DNA of 64,000 nucleotides from Bermanella sp. WJH001 (GTDB taxonomy: Bacteria > Pseudomonadota > Gammaproteobacteria > Pseudomonadales > Oceanobacteraceae). Positions within the stretch are counted from its first letter, which is position 1. Every line of letters starts with the position of its first letter. Below, piece after piece: positions 36,686-45,461 of the stretch. The notes beneath the pieces were generated by a model. It was not told the origin of the DNA, did not search any database, and saw only the letters and a program-made list of their open reading frames with translations. Location: contig NZ_JASJOO010000003.1 of NCBI RefSeq assembly GCF_030070105.1, positions 233,155 through 297,154 of the forward strand, written 5' to 3'. The translations under genes and the position numbers were made by a program.

Positions 36686-37634
36686 TCAACCTTTCAATAT
36701 CTTGAATACTATCTACTTGTTCTATGGTGAATCCTTGTGTATCTGACACGATGGACTCCAACAAGCGGCTTAATACTTTTTTGGGCCCAACCTCGATAAA
36801 CTTTCGATGTCCCTGAGCAACCAAATACTCAATTGACTCACGCCAGCGGACCATTCCTGTTATATGCGAAACTAAATGCTCTTTAATTTCTTGAGCACTT
36901 GTACATGGCTGTGCCGTCATATTGTTAATATAAGTAATTTGCGGGGGCTGCATGTCAATTGAGATCAGGCTCTTATGAAATTCTTCGACACAACCCTGCA
37001 TCAGCATACTGTGCCATGCACCACTAACCGGTAATTTTACCGCTTCAATATTCTGATCTGATAAGTAATTTATAACCTGGGATATCGCGGATTTTTCACC
37101 TGAGATAACTTGTTGTTTTTCACTATTGTCATTTGCAATCACAACAGTATTGGTATCAGCCACTTCATTTAACATGGCATTTAATTCTTTTGGTTGAATG
37201 TTTTTAACTGCGTACATTTGCCCTTTTTTTTGTTTGGCCTCTCGCTGCATCAAGGTGCCACGTTCAAATGCGGCTGTTAAGGCACCTTCTATTGTGAAAC
37301 TGTTAGCAATATTAAGTGCACTGTATTCACCAACAGAATGCCCAAGGACGACACTTGGCTTAATATTTGTTTTTTCAAAAAGGTAGTGAGCAATGGCGAG
37401 ATTTGTCGCTGTGATCGCAATCTGAAGATTATCAGTGTTACTGAGTTTACTAATGGGGCCACTAAAGCAAAGCTTGGTAATGTCTTTTTGCGCTATGGTA
37501 TTGGCTAAGTCATAAATCTCGCGACACAAGGGAGATTGTGCGTAAAAATCTTTCCCCATTCCTACAAACTGAGACCCTTGACCAGGGAACATGACAACCC
37601 ATTGCTCTTCTACAGGAAGCGTTTCGCAATTCAT
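36678..37634 (-). CDS. Malonyl-CoA:ACP transacylase (FabD-like), first gene of the operon
   Basis: 318 residues. MFPGQGSQFVGMG start, GHSVGEY with nucleophile Ser100, GAWHSMLM with catalytic His, and a late EVGPKKVLS block are FabD signatures. It loads malonyl groups onto ACP. The ATG has AAAAAGG 9 nt upstream. As the first gene of the leftward operon it should be preceded by the promoter in the AT-rich gap at 37635-38040. Confidence 0.9.
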   Translation of the reverse strand: MNCETLPVEEQWVVMFPGQGSQFVGMGKDFYAQSPLCREIYDLANTIAQKDITKLCFSGPISKLSNTDNLQIAITATNLAIAHYLFEKTNIKPSVVLGHSVGEYSALNIANSFTIEGALTAAFERGTLMQREAKQKKGQMYAVKNIQPKELNAMLNEVADTNTVVIANDNSEKQQVISGEKSAISQVINYLSDQNIEAVKLPVSGAWHSMLMQGCVEEFHKSLISIDMQPPQITYINNMTAQPCTSAQEIKEHLVSHITGMVRWRESIEYLVAQGHRKFIEVGPKKVLSRLLESIVSDTQGFTIEQVDSIQDIERLSA

Positions 37635-38058
37635 CCTTAATCGCCTTTTTATTTGTTATTTTGGTGAGATTGACGCTGTCAGATTTAAGATGACGCAGGG
37701 AGTCTAAACACTCCAAATAGGTTTGGACAACCCATTTTTTAGAGCATTTTTTGTCTATTTTTTGGCTTTATTTTTTTCAAAAAAAACCTCATGACTTATT
37801 TGGACTAAGCAAAAGTATGTATTTATAAAGAGGTATATAAATGAGAAGCACTATAGGTAGGACGCTTGAGTATTCACACAGACGTGTTCTGTCTAATACT
37901 GCAAATTGCTCATGAAATAAGCTTAAGCAGTAATATAGAATTAGTCTTTATTGGACTGCCTTTGAATTTTTTTTATTTTTTTTTGAATTGTGTCAAATTT
38001 TATCTAATCACATTCGCTAATATTCTTTATTGATCGCATTTATTGTTAACAACCCTTT
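37635..38058. other. AT-rich gene-free interval, probable promoter region of the lipid-type operon
   Basis: 424 bp of very AT-rich DNA with several T/A tracts (for example 37731-37790 and 37960-37985). It probably carries the leftward promoter of the 12-gene operon. A TCCAAA/TTTGGA palindrome lies at 37712-37727, and TTTGGAC recurs at 37800-37806. No confident -35/-10 pair was found. Confidence 0.5.
37712..37727. promoter_or_regulatory. TCCAAA-N4-TTTGGA palindrome upstream of the operon
   Basis: Perfect 6-bp inverted repeat with a 4-bp spacer, 78 bp upstream of the malonyltransferase start; the half-site TTTGGAC occurs again about 70 bp further away. Possible operator for an unknown regulator. 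Confidence 0.35.
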
Positions 38059-38343
38059 TTATTCAGCAATGCTGCTGCACACATGAGACGAAAGTATCAG
38101 CCTTTCAAAATTGGCAGGACCTGTTTTCATTCGATCATCAATACACAGCCAAAAACCTTCATTACTCTCCTTGATGTCTTGCAGACACATTTGTTCTAGG
38201 TCGGTCAGTTCATTTTTAAGCAGTGGCTCTTGATTTAGGATAGGTGAAAACAGTTGATGGCAATCTAAAGGTTTGATCTGTGAATTTGCTGAAAGGGAAA
38301 GCAGTAGAGCAAGAAAAAAAACAGGGTAAGAATATCCAATCAT
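38059..38343 (-). CDS. Small secreted protein of unknown function
   Basis: 94 residues with a signal peptide (MIGYSYPVFFLALLLSLSANS) and a mature part with four Cys (DCHQLF, QMCLQD, WLCIDD, HVCSS) that could form two disulfides. ATG at 38343 has AGGAGAG 6 nt upstream; a longer frame to 38430 lacks one. No family recognised. Confidence 0.6.
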   Translation of the reverse strand: MIGYSYPVFFLALLLSLSANSQIKPLDCHQLFSPILNQEPLLKNELTDLEQMCLQDIKESNEGFWLCIDDRMKTGPANFERLILSSHVCSSIAE

Positions 38344-38430
38344 GGGGTCTCTCCTTTTTTTTATTATGCATGTCTTTTTATTGACATACATAATATGTAG
38401 TTCAAGTTTAAGCTTTATGCAAAAAAACAA

Positions 38431-38457
38431 ATAAAAAAGGCAGCTATTAGCTGCCTT
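38431..38457 (-). terminator. Terminator of the 77-aa membrane protein gene
   Basis: On the minus strand AAGGCAGCT-aat-AGCTGCCTT followed by TTTTTTAT. Confidence 0.85.
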
Positions 38458-38489
38458 GTAATAAAACGTTAATACATAACGAGTAAAGC

Positions 38490-38723
38490 TTAGATATCTT
38501 CAACTATTTCTTTTAACTTCTCTTTAACACTCTCTTTCTTATCGTCAAGGTATTCCTGTCCCTGTTCGATTACACCTTGATCCTCTGCGCTATCATGTGC
38601 GTCTTGTAAAATGCCAGAGTCTTGAAATGGGTTTTCATATAAAGCGTTGCCCTTTCCAATATTCACTCCAAACCATAACCCGACTATAAAACCCGAGAGC
38701 AGAAATACGAACAATAGCTTCAT
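38490..38723 (-). CDS. Small membrane-anchored protein, 77 aa
   Basis: N-terminal hydrophobic helix (residues 3-22, LLFVFLLSGFIVGLWFGVNI) followed by an acidic and then Lys/Glu-rich helical tail (DDKKESVKEKLKEIVEDI). Probably anchored in the inner membrane with the tail in the periplasm, or a short secreted protein. It lies 24 bp downstream of sfsA on the same strand and has its own terminator. Function unknown. Confidence 0.6.
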   Translation of the reverse strand: MKLLFVFLLSGFIVGLWFGVNIGKGNALYENPFQDSGILQDAHDSAEDQGVIEQGQEYLDDKKESVKEKLKEIVEDI

Positions 38724-38747
38724 AATAAATCTCTTTATATTTTTACA

Positions 38748-39491
38748 TTAAAGTATGACGGGGATTTTATCTTTTAGATATATTTCATCCTCAGAGATAT
38801 AACTGCCATACGCCAGTATTTCAACACCTTTTTCTTTGGCTTCTCTTAATAGCTGCCCATACAGTTTATCAATATGATCAGCCGGTTTAACTTGTTTAAT
38901 ACCTGTGTGATTCACACAAAAGAATATTACCGCCCGATGACCTAGCTCCGCCATTCTCATGAGTTCACGTAGATGCTTACTGGCACGATCACTGACACTA
39001 TCAGGAAAATAACCTACCCCTTCGTCAGTACTGCCTTGTTTGTTGGGTTCACCATCTAATGTTGATTCTAATAATGTTGTATTTTTCACTTCTACATAAA
39101 TGTCTTTTTCACCACCCGTTAACAAAATATCGATTCGGCTTTTTTCATCACCATAACGAACTTCGGTTTTAAGCTGGGTGTAATCTTGTAGCTCTGTTAC
39201 GGTACTATTTTCGATTGCCTCAACCGCCAAATAGTTAGGCCGTGAAGTATTAATACAGGCAATATGCCCAGAGGGTGTTTGGGTAAGCTCTAACGAATGG
39301 GGGTATTTTCGTTTTTCATTTTTACTATCCCAATACCATGCATCGCCATCTTCGACGAAACAGTTTTTCATAGAGCCCGTATTGGCACTATGGACCGTAA
39401 GTTCGGTGCCATCTGGTCGTTTTAAATCCACCATAAAGCGTTTGTATCGTTTTATCCATTTACCTTTTTGTAACGGAAATTCAAATTTCAT
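38748..39491 (-). CDS. sfsA: SfsA family protein (sugar fermentation stimulation protein homologue)
   Basis: 247 residues with the SfsA N-terminal OB-like part (GKWIKRYKRFMVDL, HSANTGSM) and C-terminal PD-(D/E)XK-like core (RIDILLTGGEKDIYVEVKNTTL). Described as a sugar-fermentation stimulator and DNA-binding or nuclease-like protein; its exact role is not settled. ATG overlaps the aminotransferase stop by 4 nt (ATGA), so it is translationally coupled to it. Same gene order as Pseudomonas upstream of dksA. Confidence 0.93.
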   Translation of the reverse strand: MKFEFPLQKGKWIKRYKRFMVDLKRPDGTELTVHSANTGSMKNCFVEDGDAWYWDSKNEKRKYPHSLELTQTPSGHIACINTSRPNYLAVEAIENSTVTELQDYTQLKTEVRYGDEKSRIDILLTGGEKDIYVEVKNTTLLESTLDGEPNKQGSTDEGVGYFPDSVSDRASKHLRELMRMAELGHRAVIFFCVNHTGIKQVKPADHIDKLYGQLLREAKEKGVEILAYGSYISEDEIYLKDKIPVIL

Positions 39492-40684
39492 GGCACTGTC
39501 TTTTTATCTGTATGGGATTGTAAGTAAATACGCAGTCGCGCAATCGCTTTTTCTAACATAGGAATATCACAGGTATAAGCAAAACGCACAAAGTGGTGCC
39601 CTTGTTTATGACCAAAATCAATGCCTGGGGTGATTGCTAATCCCTGCTCTTCTAGTAACTCTAAACAGAATTTCATACTGTCATTGTTATACGGATGATC
39701 CAAGCCACTAATATCCGCATAAATATAAAAAGCACCCGCTGGCTTGGCTGGAATTTCAAATCCCAGCTGTTCTAGTTGCGGTAATAGATAATGCAATCGC
39801 TGTGCAAACATGGCCTTGCGTGATTCAAGTTCATCAATCACCTGAGGGTTAAATGATGCCAGAGCCGCATATTGAGCGGGCGTATTGGGGGCAAGAAATA
39901 AATTTTGCGCAAGCTTATCTAAACTTTCTATGGCCCAATGAGGCGCAACCAGCCAACCGAGTCGCCAGCCGGTCATGGCAAAATATTTTGAAAAGCTATT
40001 AATAACAAAAACATCGTCCCCATAATTTACAGCGCTATGGGGTTTTGCCTCATCGTAGGTGAGGCCATGATAGATCTCATCCACCAGCAATATCCCTTGC
40101 TTAGCTTGAATCGAGCCATGTAATTGATGCAGTTGATCTTCGCTCATGATGGAGCCAGTTGGATTAGACGGACTCGCCACCAAAGCACCGATGGTGTTTT
40201 CTTGCCAGTATTTTGCCACTTGATCTGGGGTCAAATGAAAGTCGTCCTGTGCTTGTGTGGGCACCAAGATACCATCAGCATTCACATTGGCTAAAAAATG
40301 GCGGTTACATGGATAACCAGGGTCGGTAAGCAGCATGGTTTCACCTGGGTTTGTCACTAATGATGCCACCAACTGTAAAGCCCCTGATGCCCCTGGCGTT
40401 ATAATGATACGCCTTGGGTCCACCACTTCGTTGTAACGCTGCCAATAAAACTCGGCTATGGCCTGTTTTAACTCAGGTAAACCGGTGGCAGGGGTGTAAT
40501 GAGTTTTCCCTTGCTCTAAAGCTTGAATGCCAGCCCCAATAACCTCTTTGGGAGTATGAAAATCAGGCTCCCCCACCTCTAGATGAATCACATCTCGACC
40601 CTCTTTTTGCATGGCTTTTGCCCGCCCCAAGAGGTCCATTACGTGAAATGGCTCAATTTGTTTAAGCCGATTGGCTATTTTCAT
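39488..40684 (-). CDS. Class I PLP-dependent aminotransferase
   Basis: 398 residues. Fold-type I features: GEPDF near residue 45, GASGALQL, NPTGS, DEIYHGL, and the Schiff-base Lys in SFSKYFAMTGWRLGW. The amino donor and acceptor are unknown. ATG at 40684 has GGAAAG upstream and gives the usual start (MKIANRLKQIEPF); the frame extends further to 40762 without family support. It precedes sfsA with a 4-nt overlap and is divergent from dksA, as in Pseudomonas. Confidence 0.88.
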   Translation of the reverse strand: MKIANRLKQIEPFHVMDLLGRAKAMQKEGRDVIHLEVGEPDFHTPKEVIGAGIQALEQGKTHYTPATGLPELKQAIAEFYWQRYNEVVDPRRIIITPGASGALQLVASLVTNPGETMLLTDPGYPCNRHFLANVNADGILVPTQAQDDFHLTPDQVAKYWQENTIGALVASPSNPTGSIMSEDQLHQLHGSIQAKQGILLVDEIYHGLTYDEAKPHSAVNYGDDVFVINSFSKYFAMTGWRLGWLVAPHWAIESLDKLAQNLFLAPNTPAQYAALASFNPQVIDELESRKAMFAQRLHYLLPQLEQLGFEIPAKPAGAFYIYADISGLDHPYNNDSMKFCLELLEEQGLAITPGIDFGHKQGHHFVRFAYTCDIPMLEKAIARLRIYLQSHTDKKTVP

Positions 40685-40876
40685 GGTACTTTCCAATAAC
40701 TTTTGGCAGTATTTTCCTGATTTTTCGGCAAAGATCTGCATTTTTAAATAATAAAGTGGCACACTCTATCGTTATCTGATAGCTTTTCGCCGCCAAAAAG
40801 ATACGGTTCATGCTTGAAATGAGCCTGAAATGGAAACAAGATTGGCCTTTGGCCTGACAAGGTGAGGCAGTAACTT

Positions 40877-41314
40877 ATGCCAGTAACAGAAGATAAATCA
40901 TTTGCGTTGTCTAACTTCGAACCTTACAAAGAGAAGAAGGGCGAAGAGTACATGGGTTCTGAAATGAAGGCCCACTTCAAAATGATACTTAACAACTGGA
41001 AACAGGAGTTAATGGAAGAAGCAGACCGCACCAAGATGCACATGCAGACAGATGCGGAAAATTACGCTGATCCAAACGATCGCGCCAGCCAAGAAGAAGA
41101 GTTCAGCCTTGAGCTACGTACCCGTGATCGCGAGCGTAAATTAATCAAAAAGATTGAAAAAACCATCGAGCTCATCGAAAAAGATGATTACGGTTACTGT
41201 GAGACCTGTGGCATCGAAATCGGCGTTCGTCGCTTAGAAGCTCGCCCGACTGCGGATCTATGCATTGACTGCAAAACGTTAGCTGAAATCAAAGAGCGTC
41301 AAATCGGCGGTTAA
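40877..41314 (+). CDS. dksA: RNA polymerase-binding transcription factor DksA
   Basis: 145 residues; binds the secondary channel of RNA polymerase and acts with ppGpp to repress rRNA and activate amino-acid promoters. Coiled coil with Asp tip ([14 protein letters not shown]), then the four-Cys zinc finger (CETCGIEIG...CIDC). AGGTGAGG ribosome-binding region. Ends at a 12-bp hairpin that abuts gluQ. Confidence 0.97.
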   Translation: MPVTEDKSFALSNFEPYKEKKGEEYMGSEMKAHFKMILNNWKQELMEEADRTKMHMQTDAENYADPNDRASQEEEFSLELRTRDRERKLIKKIEKTIELIEKDDYGYCETCGIEIGVRRLEARPTADLCIDCKTLAEIKERQIGG

Positions 41315-41336
41315 TTTGAAGCTTAAACAGCACTAA

Positions 41337-41370
41337 AAATAAGCACCTTTTATAGGTGCTTATTTGTTTT
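41337..41370 (+). terminator. dksA terminator abutting the gluQ start codon
   Basis: AAATAAGCACCT-tttat-AGGTGCTTATTT, 12-bp stem, followed by GTTTTTA. The gluQ ATG lies only 8 nt beyond the stem, so gluQ must be expressed by readthrough or from a start inside this structure. A terminator between dksA and gluQ controlling gluQ is known from enterics. Confidence 0.9.
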
Positions 41371-41373
41371 TAT

Positions 41374-42249
41374 ATGACTAAAAATATCCCCTACATTGGA
41401 CGCTTTGCTCCAACCCCAACTGGCCCACTGCACTTTGGTTCACTGGTGGCGGCATTAGCCAGCTACCTTGATGCTAAGGCACATCAAGGCACGTGGCGAT
41501 TACGCATAGAAGATTTAGACCCACCAAGAGAAGACCCTAGCGCAAGCTCACGTATTCCCGAACAACTTCTGCAACACGGTTTACAATGGGATGGCGATAT
41601 TGAGTTTCAAAGCCAACACAGTGCTCGTTATGAAACAGCGCTTTCGCAATTGGCTAACAATGGGTTTACCTTTGCCTGTCAGTGCTCACGCAAACAACTG
41701 CTACACAGCCATGGTTTGCATCAAGACAACTGCAGCATCACAGATTCGCACCAACCCTGCGCCATACGCTTGCGTGTGCCAGCACAATTATTTGGCTTTT
41801 CTGATCGTGTATTTGGCCACTATCAGCAAAATTTAATGCAGGATGTGGGCGATCAAATTCTTAAACGCAAAGATGGGTTATATGCTTATCAACTGGCGGT
41901 GGTGGTGGATGATTACTTATCCGGTATTACGCACATAGTACGTGGCGCTGACTTATTGGATAACACTCCCCGCCAACTATTTTTAATGCAATGCTTGGGT
42001 TATCCACAACCTGAATACCTTCATGTACCACTGGCGTTGAATGACGCAGGGCAAAAGCTGAGCAAACAAAATCAGGCTACTGCCATTGAAGCGCAAGACG
42101 CTAAGACTAACTTACTGGCTGCGTTAACCTTTTTACAGCAAGATATTTCCCCTAAAATGCAAGCCGCTGATATAACCGAACTTCTGGCTATGGCGGTCAG
42201 CCAGTGGCTGCCTAGTCGCATCAAACCTAATCATGATGGCTTAATTTAG
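41374..42249 (+). CDS. gluQ: Glutamyl-Q tRNA(Asp) synthetase
   Basis: 291 residues; attaches glutamate to queuosine at position 34 of tRNA-Asp. It resembles the catalytic half of GluRS: RFAPTPTGPLHFGSL (HIGH-like), Cys residues of the zinc knuckle (CQCSRKQ...NCS...PC), and KLSKQN (KMSKS-like), with no anticodon-binding domain. A GTG at 41356 lies inside the terminator and was rejected; the ATG at 41374 lacks a ribosome-binding site outside the hairpin. Follows dksA as in Pseudomonas and enterics. Confidence 0.93.
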   Translation: MTKNIPYIGRFAPTPTGPLHFGSLVAALASYLDAKAHQGTWRLRIEDLDPPREDPSASSRIPEQLLQHGLQWDGDIEFQSQHSARYETALSQLANNGFTFACQCSRKQLLHSHGLHQDNCSITDSHQPCAIRLRVPAQLFGFSDRVFGHYQQNLMQDVGDQILKRKDGLYAYQLAVVVDDYLSGITHIVRGADLLDNTPRQLFLMQCLGYPQPEYLHVPLALNDAGQKLSKQNQATAIEAQDAKTNLLAALTFLQQDISPKMQAADITELLAMAVSQWLPSRIKPNHDGLI

Positions 42250-42288
42250 CCGTTAATGGCCATTTCTACCTTAAAGCTTGCCTGAAAC

Positions 42289-42305
42289 TGTTACCCCCAG
42301 TAACA
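42289..42305. promoter_or_regulatory. TGTTAC-N5-GTAACA palindrome upstream of cbrX-cbrA, possible CbrB site
   Basis: Perfect TGTTAC/GTAACA inverted repeat with a 5-bp spacer, 31 bp before the cbrX ATG. The same hexamers are clustered upstream of both sRNA promoters downstream of cbrB. I recall TGTTAC/GTAACA as the CbrB half-sites in Pseudomonas, where the spacer is longer, so the spacing differs. Confidence 0.45.
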
Positions 42306-42335
42306 TCACTGGCCTATTTTCATACAGAGCCAGCC

Positions 42336-42512
42336 ATGTACGTTCATCGACTGATCTTACTATTTGTCTTTGCCGCGTTTTTATTTTCGCCTGTCGTCAT
42401 TGATTGGTGGCTGGAGCCCACTGGCGCATGGTATCGCCCATTTGCCCTGTGGTTAATATTGATTGGCTTCTCTGTTTGGCTGCAATACTGGCAAGAGAAG
42501 GACAAGCTATGA
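42336..42512 (+). CDS. cbrX: CbrX-like small membrane protein, translationally coupled to cbrA
   Basis: 58 residues: MYVHRLILLFVFAAFLFSPV and WLILIGFSVWLQYW are two hydrophobic helices separated by DWWLEPTGAWYRP. Stop overlaps the cbrA start by 4 nt (ATGA). In Pseudomonas a small ORF, cbrX, occupies exactly this place and couples translation of cbrA; size, topology and overlap match. Too short to be picked up by simple length filters. Confidence 0.8.
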   Translation: MYVHRLILLFVFAAFLFSPVVIDWWLEPTGAWYRPFALWLILIGFSVWLQYWQEKDKL

Positions 42513-45448
42513 TCTTCAGCGTTGGCGCTTTGATCAGCATGATCTTAGCGTATCTGTTCACCCTCTTTTTCACCGCTTACATGGTTGAGAAAAATTGGAT
42601 CCCCATGAAGTGGGTGCGCCATCCTGCCATCTATGTTTTATCGTTAGGTGTGTATGCCAGTGCATGGGCCTTTTACGGCAGCGTAGGGCTTGCTCAAGAA
42701 TACGGCTACGGCTATTTGACTTACTATTTAGGCATTAGCGGCGCATTTGCGCTTGCTCCTGTTTTACTTAAACCCATTCTGCGCATCACCAAAGATTACC
42801 AGTTAACGTCCCTTGCGGATTTGTTTGCGTTCCGCTTTCGCTCCCGTGCCGCAGGCACCATCAGTACCTTAGTCATGTTGGCAGCTGTTCTGCCTTTGAT
42901 CACCCTGCAAATAACCGCGGTCACCGATAGCTTTAGTTTATTAAATAACGAATTTGGTCGTATCGACATTGCCCTTGGTTATTGCGCAGTCATGACTGTG
43001 TTTGCCATTTTATTTGGCGCTCGCCATGTCAGCCCAAGGGAAAAACACGAAAGCTTGGTGTTTGCCATCGCCATCGAATCGTTAATCAAGCTGGTGGCCA
43101 TTTGTATTTTGGGTTTTGCGGCCATGTATTTTGTCTTTGATGGCCCAGGCGGCATGGATATCTGGTTGCAAAGTAATCACCACAAATTAACCAGCATGCA
43201 ACACTCCATTCAAGAGGGCCCTTGGCGCACCTTGTTATTGGTGTTTTTTGCCGCCGCTTTAGTGATGCCCCACATGTTTCATATGGCGTTTACCGAAAAC
43301 TCATCTACTCGAGCACTGAGTTTTGCTAGCTGGGGTTTGCCGTTATTTTTACTCATTATGGCGCTCATGGTGCCGCCTATTTTATGGGCCGGCATTTACC
43401 TAAATGTGGACACCCCCGCAGAATATTTTGCCGTAGGCATTGGTCTTGAACTTAAGAATCCTTGGCTTGCCGCAGTAGCCTTTACCGGTGGATTAGCCGC
43501 AGCGTCAGGCATCATGATTGTGACCACCATCGCCATGGCGGCCATGACACTTAACCACATTGTATTACCTGCGTTTCAACCGAATCCTAAAAAAGATATG
43601 TACGCTTGGTTGTTGTGGGTACGTCGCTGGCTGATTGTGGCGTTGTTTGCAGGCAGTTATGGGTTTTATCGCTTTTTCGCACAAGGTAAAGACTTAGCTG
43701 AATTAGGCATCATAGCCTTTGTGGCGACCTTGCAATTCTTACCTGGGGTATTAGCGGTTTTGTATTGGCCAACAGCAAACCGCCAAGGATTTGTAAGTGG
43801 TTTAGTGTGCGGCATGCTGGTTTGGCTATGGTCCATGTTATTGCCACTACTGAACTATCAAACCCTAGACTGGCTTCAGCCATTTTTGCCTCCTACCTCT
43901 CATGAGAACTGGTATTTAGCCGCCACGTCTTCTGTGCTAGTCAATGCGGTGGTGTTTGCGTGTGTATCTTTAATGAGCACCACTCGCCCCATTGAAGCCA
44001 GCGCCGCGGAAGCCTGTTCCATAGACACATTAAGTGCTCCACAACGAAAAGAACTGGTGCATAACAGCGCCGATGAATTTATTGCCTGCTTAAGTGAGCC
44101 CCTTGGGGAGCAAGCCGCCAAACGAGAAGTGCAACAAGCATTGGATGACTTGAGCCTAAGTGAAGCTGAAAACAGGCCCTACCAATTACGCCGCTTACGT
44201 GGGCGCATCGAAGTGAATTTATCCGGTTTAATGGGGCCCTCTGTGGCCCATGGCTTAGTCAATCAATGGCTGCCCTATAAACACTCAAGTGAATTGCAAG
44301 CCAGCCACGATATTCACTTTATTGAAAAAGGCCTAGAGGCTTACCATTCTCGTTTAACTGGCCTAGCCGCTGAGCTTGATAACCTGCGCCGTTTCCATCG
44401 TCAAACTCTTGAGTCACTCCCAATGGGCGCTTGCAGTTTAGGCAGTGACGGTGAAATTTTAATGTGGAATAACGCCCTAGTGGCACAAACACAAATTGCC
44501 GCGGACGATGTGGTGGGCAGCAAGCTTTCTAACTTAAAAGAACCCCTGCGCAGCTTGTTATTGGACTTTATCAATGACTCCAACAGCCATTTGCACAAAA
44601 AAACCATTGAGGTAAATGGTCGCCCGCGCTGGATTAATCTACATAAAGGTATTCTTGAAAACCCTGAAAATCATGAATACGGCGGCTTAGTGATTCTGCT
44701 TGAAGACCAAACAGAAACGCAATTGCTTGAAGAAGAATTAATCCACAGTGAACGCCTAGCATCTGTTGGCCGTTTAGCGGCCGGTGTGGCCCATGAAATT
44801 GGCAACCCAATCACCGGCATTGCCTGCTTGGCACAAGATATTAAATACGAAACAGACAATCCCCATCTATTGGAAATTGGCGAGCAAATTTTAGAACAAA
44901 CCCAGCGCGTCACCCGTATTGTGCAATCTTTGGTTAATTTCTCCCACACAGGCAATCACTTGCAGCATAAAGAGCAAGGGCCGGTGGACATGAAAGAGTG
45001 CAGCCAAGATGCCATTGACCTGTTGCAATTAAGTGACCGCACATTGGATATACGCTTTGAAAACAACTGTGCGGATAACTGCATCGTGTTAGGAGACGAG
45101 CAACGTTTACAACAAGTGTTTGTGAACTTACTCAGTAACGCCCGTGATGCCAGCCCTGCAAACAGTGTCATTCGCATTGAAAGTGAAATTGAAAAACACT
45201 CCATCACCATCAAAGTCATCGACCAAGGTAGCGGCATTGATGCCGATACCATTGAACAGATTTTTGAACCCTTCTTTACCACCAAAGAAGTGGGCAAAGG
45301 CACCGGCCTTGGCTTGGCCTTGGTATACAGCATTATTGAAGAACATTACGGCCACATAAATATTCAAAGCCCTGCTGATGAAATTCAAGGCAACGGCACC
45401 TGTGTGGTTATCAGCTTACCTCGATTCCAAAATGAATCGGACGCATAA
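42509..45448 (+). CDS. cbrA: Sensor histidine kinase CbrA with SLC5-type transporter domain
   Basis: 979 residues (Pseudomonas CbrA about 980). The N-terminal ~520 residues are a sodium/solute symporter-like domain of around 13 helices (start [17 protein letters not shown]). A linker and PAS-like region follow (about 620-740), then HisKA ([19 protein letters not shown]) and HATPase ([26 protein letters not shown]). It senses the carbon/nitrogen state, possibly histidine transport, and phosphorylates CbrB. The start 42509 was chosen because of the ATGA overlap with cbrX and because an earlier frame is unlike the family. 13 bp before cbrB. Confidence 0.93.
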   Translation: MIFSVGALISMILAYLFTLFFTAYMVEKNWIPMKWVRHPAIYVLSLGVYASAWAFYGSVGLAQEYGYGYLTYYLGISGAFALAPVLLKPILRITKDYQLTSLADLFAFRFRSRAAGTISTLVMLAAVLPLITLQITAVTDSFSLLNNEFGRIDIALGYCAVMTVFAILFGARHVSPREKHESLVFAIAIESLIKLVAICILGFAAMYFVFDGPGGMDIWLQSNHHKLTSMQHSIQEGPWRTLLLVFFAAALVMPHMFHMAFTENSSTRALSFASWGLPLFLLIMALMVPPILWAGIYLNVDTPAEYFAVGIGLELKNPWLAAVAFTGGLAAASGIMIVTTIAMAAMTLNHIVLPAFQPNPKKDMYAWLLWVRRWLIVALFAGSYGFYRFFAQGKDLAELGIIAFVATLQFLPGVLAVLYWPTANRQGFVSGLVCGMLVWLWSMLLPLLNYQTLDWLQPFLPPTSHENWYLAATSSVLVNAVVFACVSLMSTTRPIEASAAEACSIDTLSAPQRKELVHNSADEFIACLSEPLGEQAAKREVQQALDDLSLSEAENRPYQLRRLRGRIEVNLSGLMGPSVAHGLVNQWLPYKHSSELQASHDIHFIEKGLEAYHSRLTGLAAELDNLRRFHRQTLESLPMGACSLGSDGEILMWNNALVAQTQIAADDVVGSKLSNLKEPLRSLLLDFINDSNSHLHKKTIEVNGRPRWINLHKGILENPENHEYGGLVILLEDQTETQLLEEELIHSERLASVGRLAAGVAHEIGNPITGIACLAQDIKYETDNPHLLEIGEQILEQTQRVTRIVQSLVNFSHTGNHLQHKEQGPVDMKECSQDAIDLLQLSDRTLDIRFENNCADNCIVLGDEQRLQQVFVNLLSNARDASPANSVIRIESEIEKHSITIKVIDQGSGIDADTIEQIFEPFFTTKEVGKGTGLGLALVYSIIEEHYGHINIQSPADEIQGNGTCVVISLPRFQNESDA

Positions 45449-45461
45449 ACAAGGAAATTCA

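Noticed and set aside
24062-37634. PUFA synthase (pfa) or aryl polyene cluster
   Set aside because: No multidomain PfaA-like protein, no tandem ACPs, no glycosyltransferase, LolA-like or AMP-ligase genes; composition is different.
40745-40765. TGGCACACTC near dksA as a sigma-54 promoter
   Set aside because: The TGGCAC is present but the GC at the -12 position is missing at the required 10-bp spacing.
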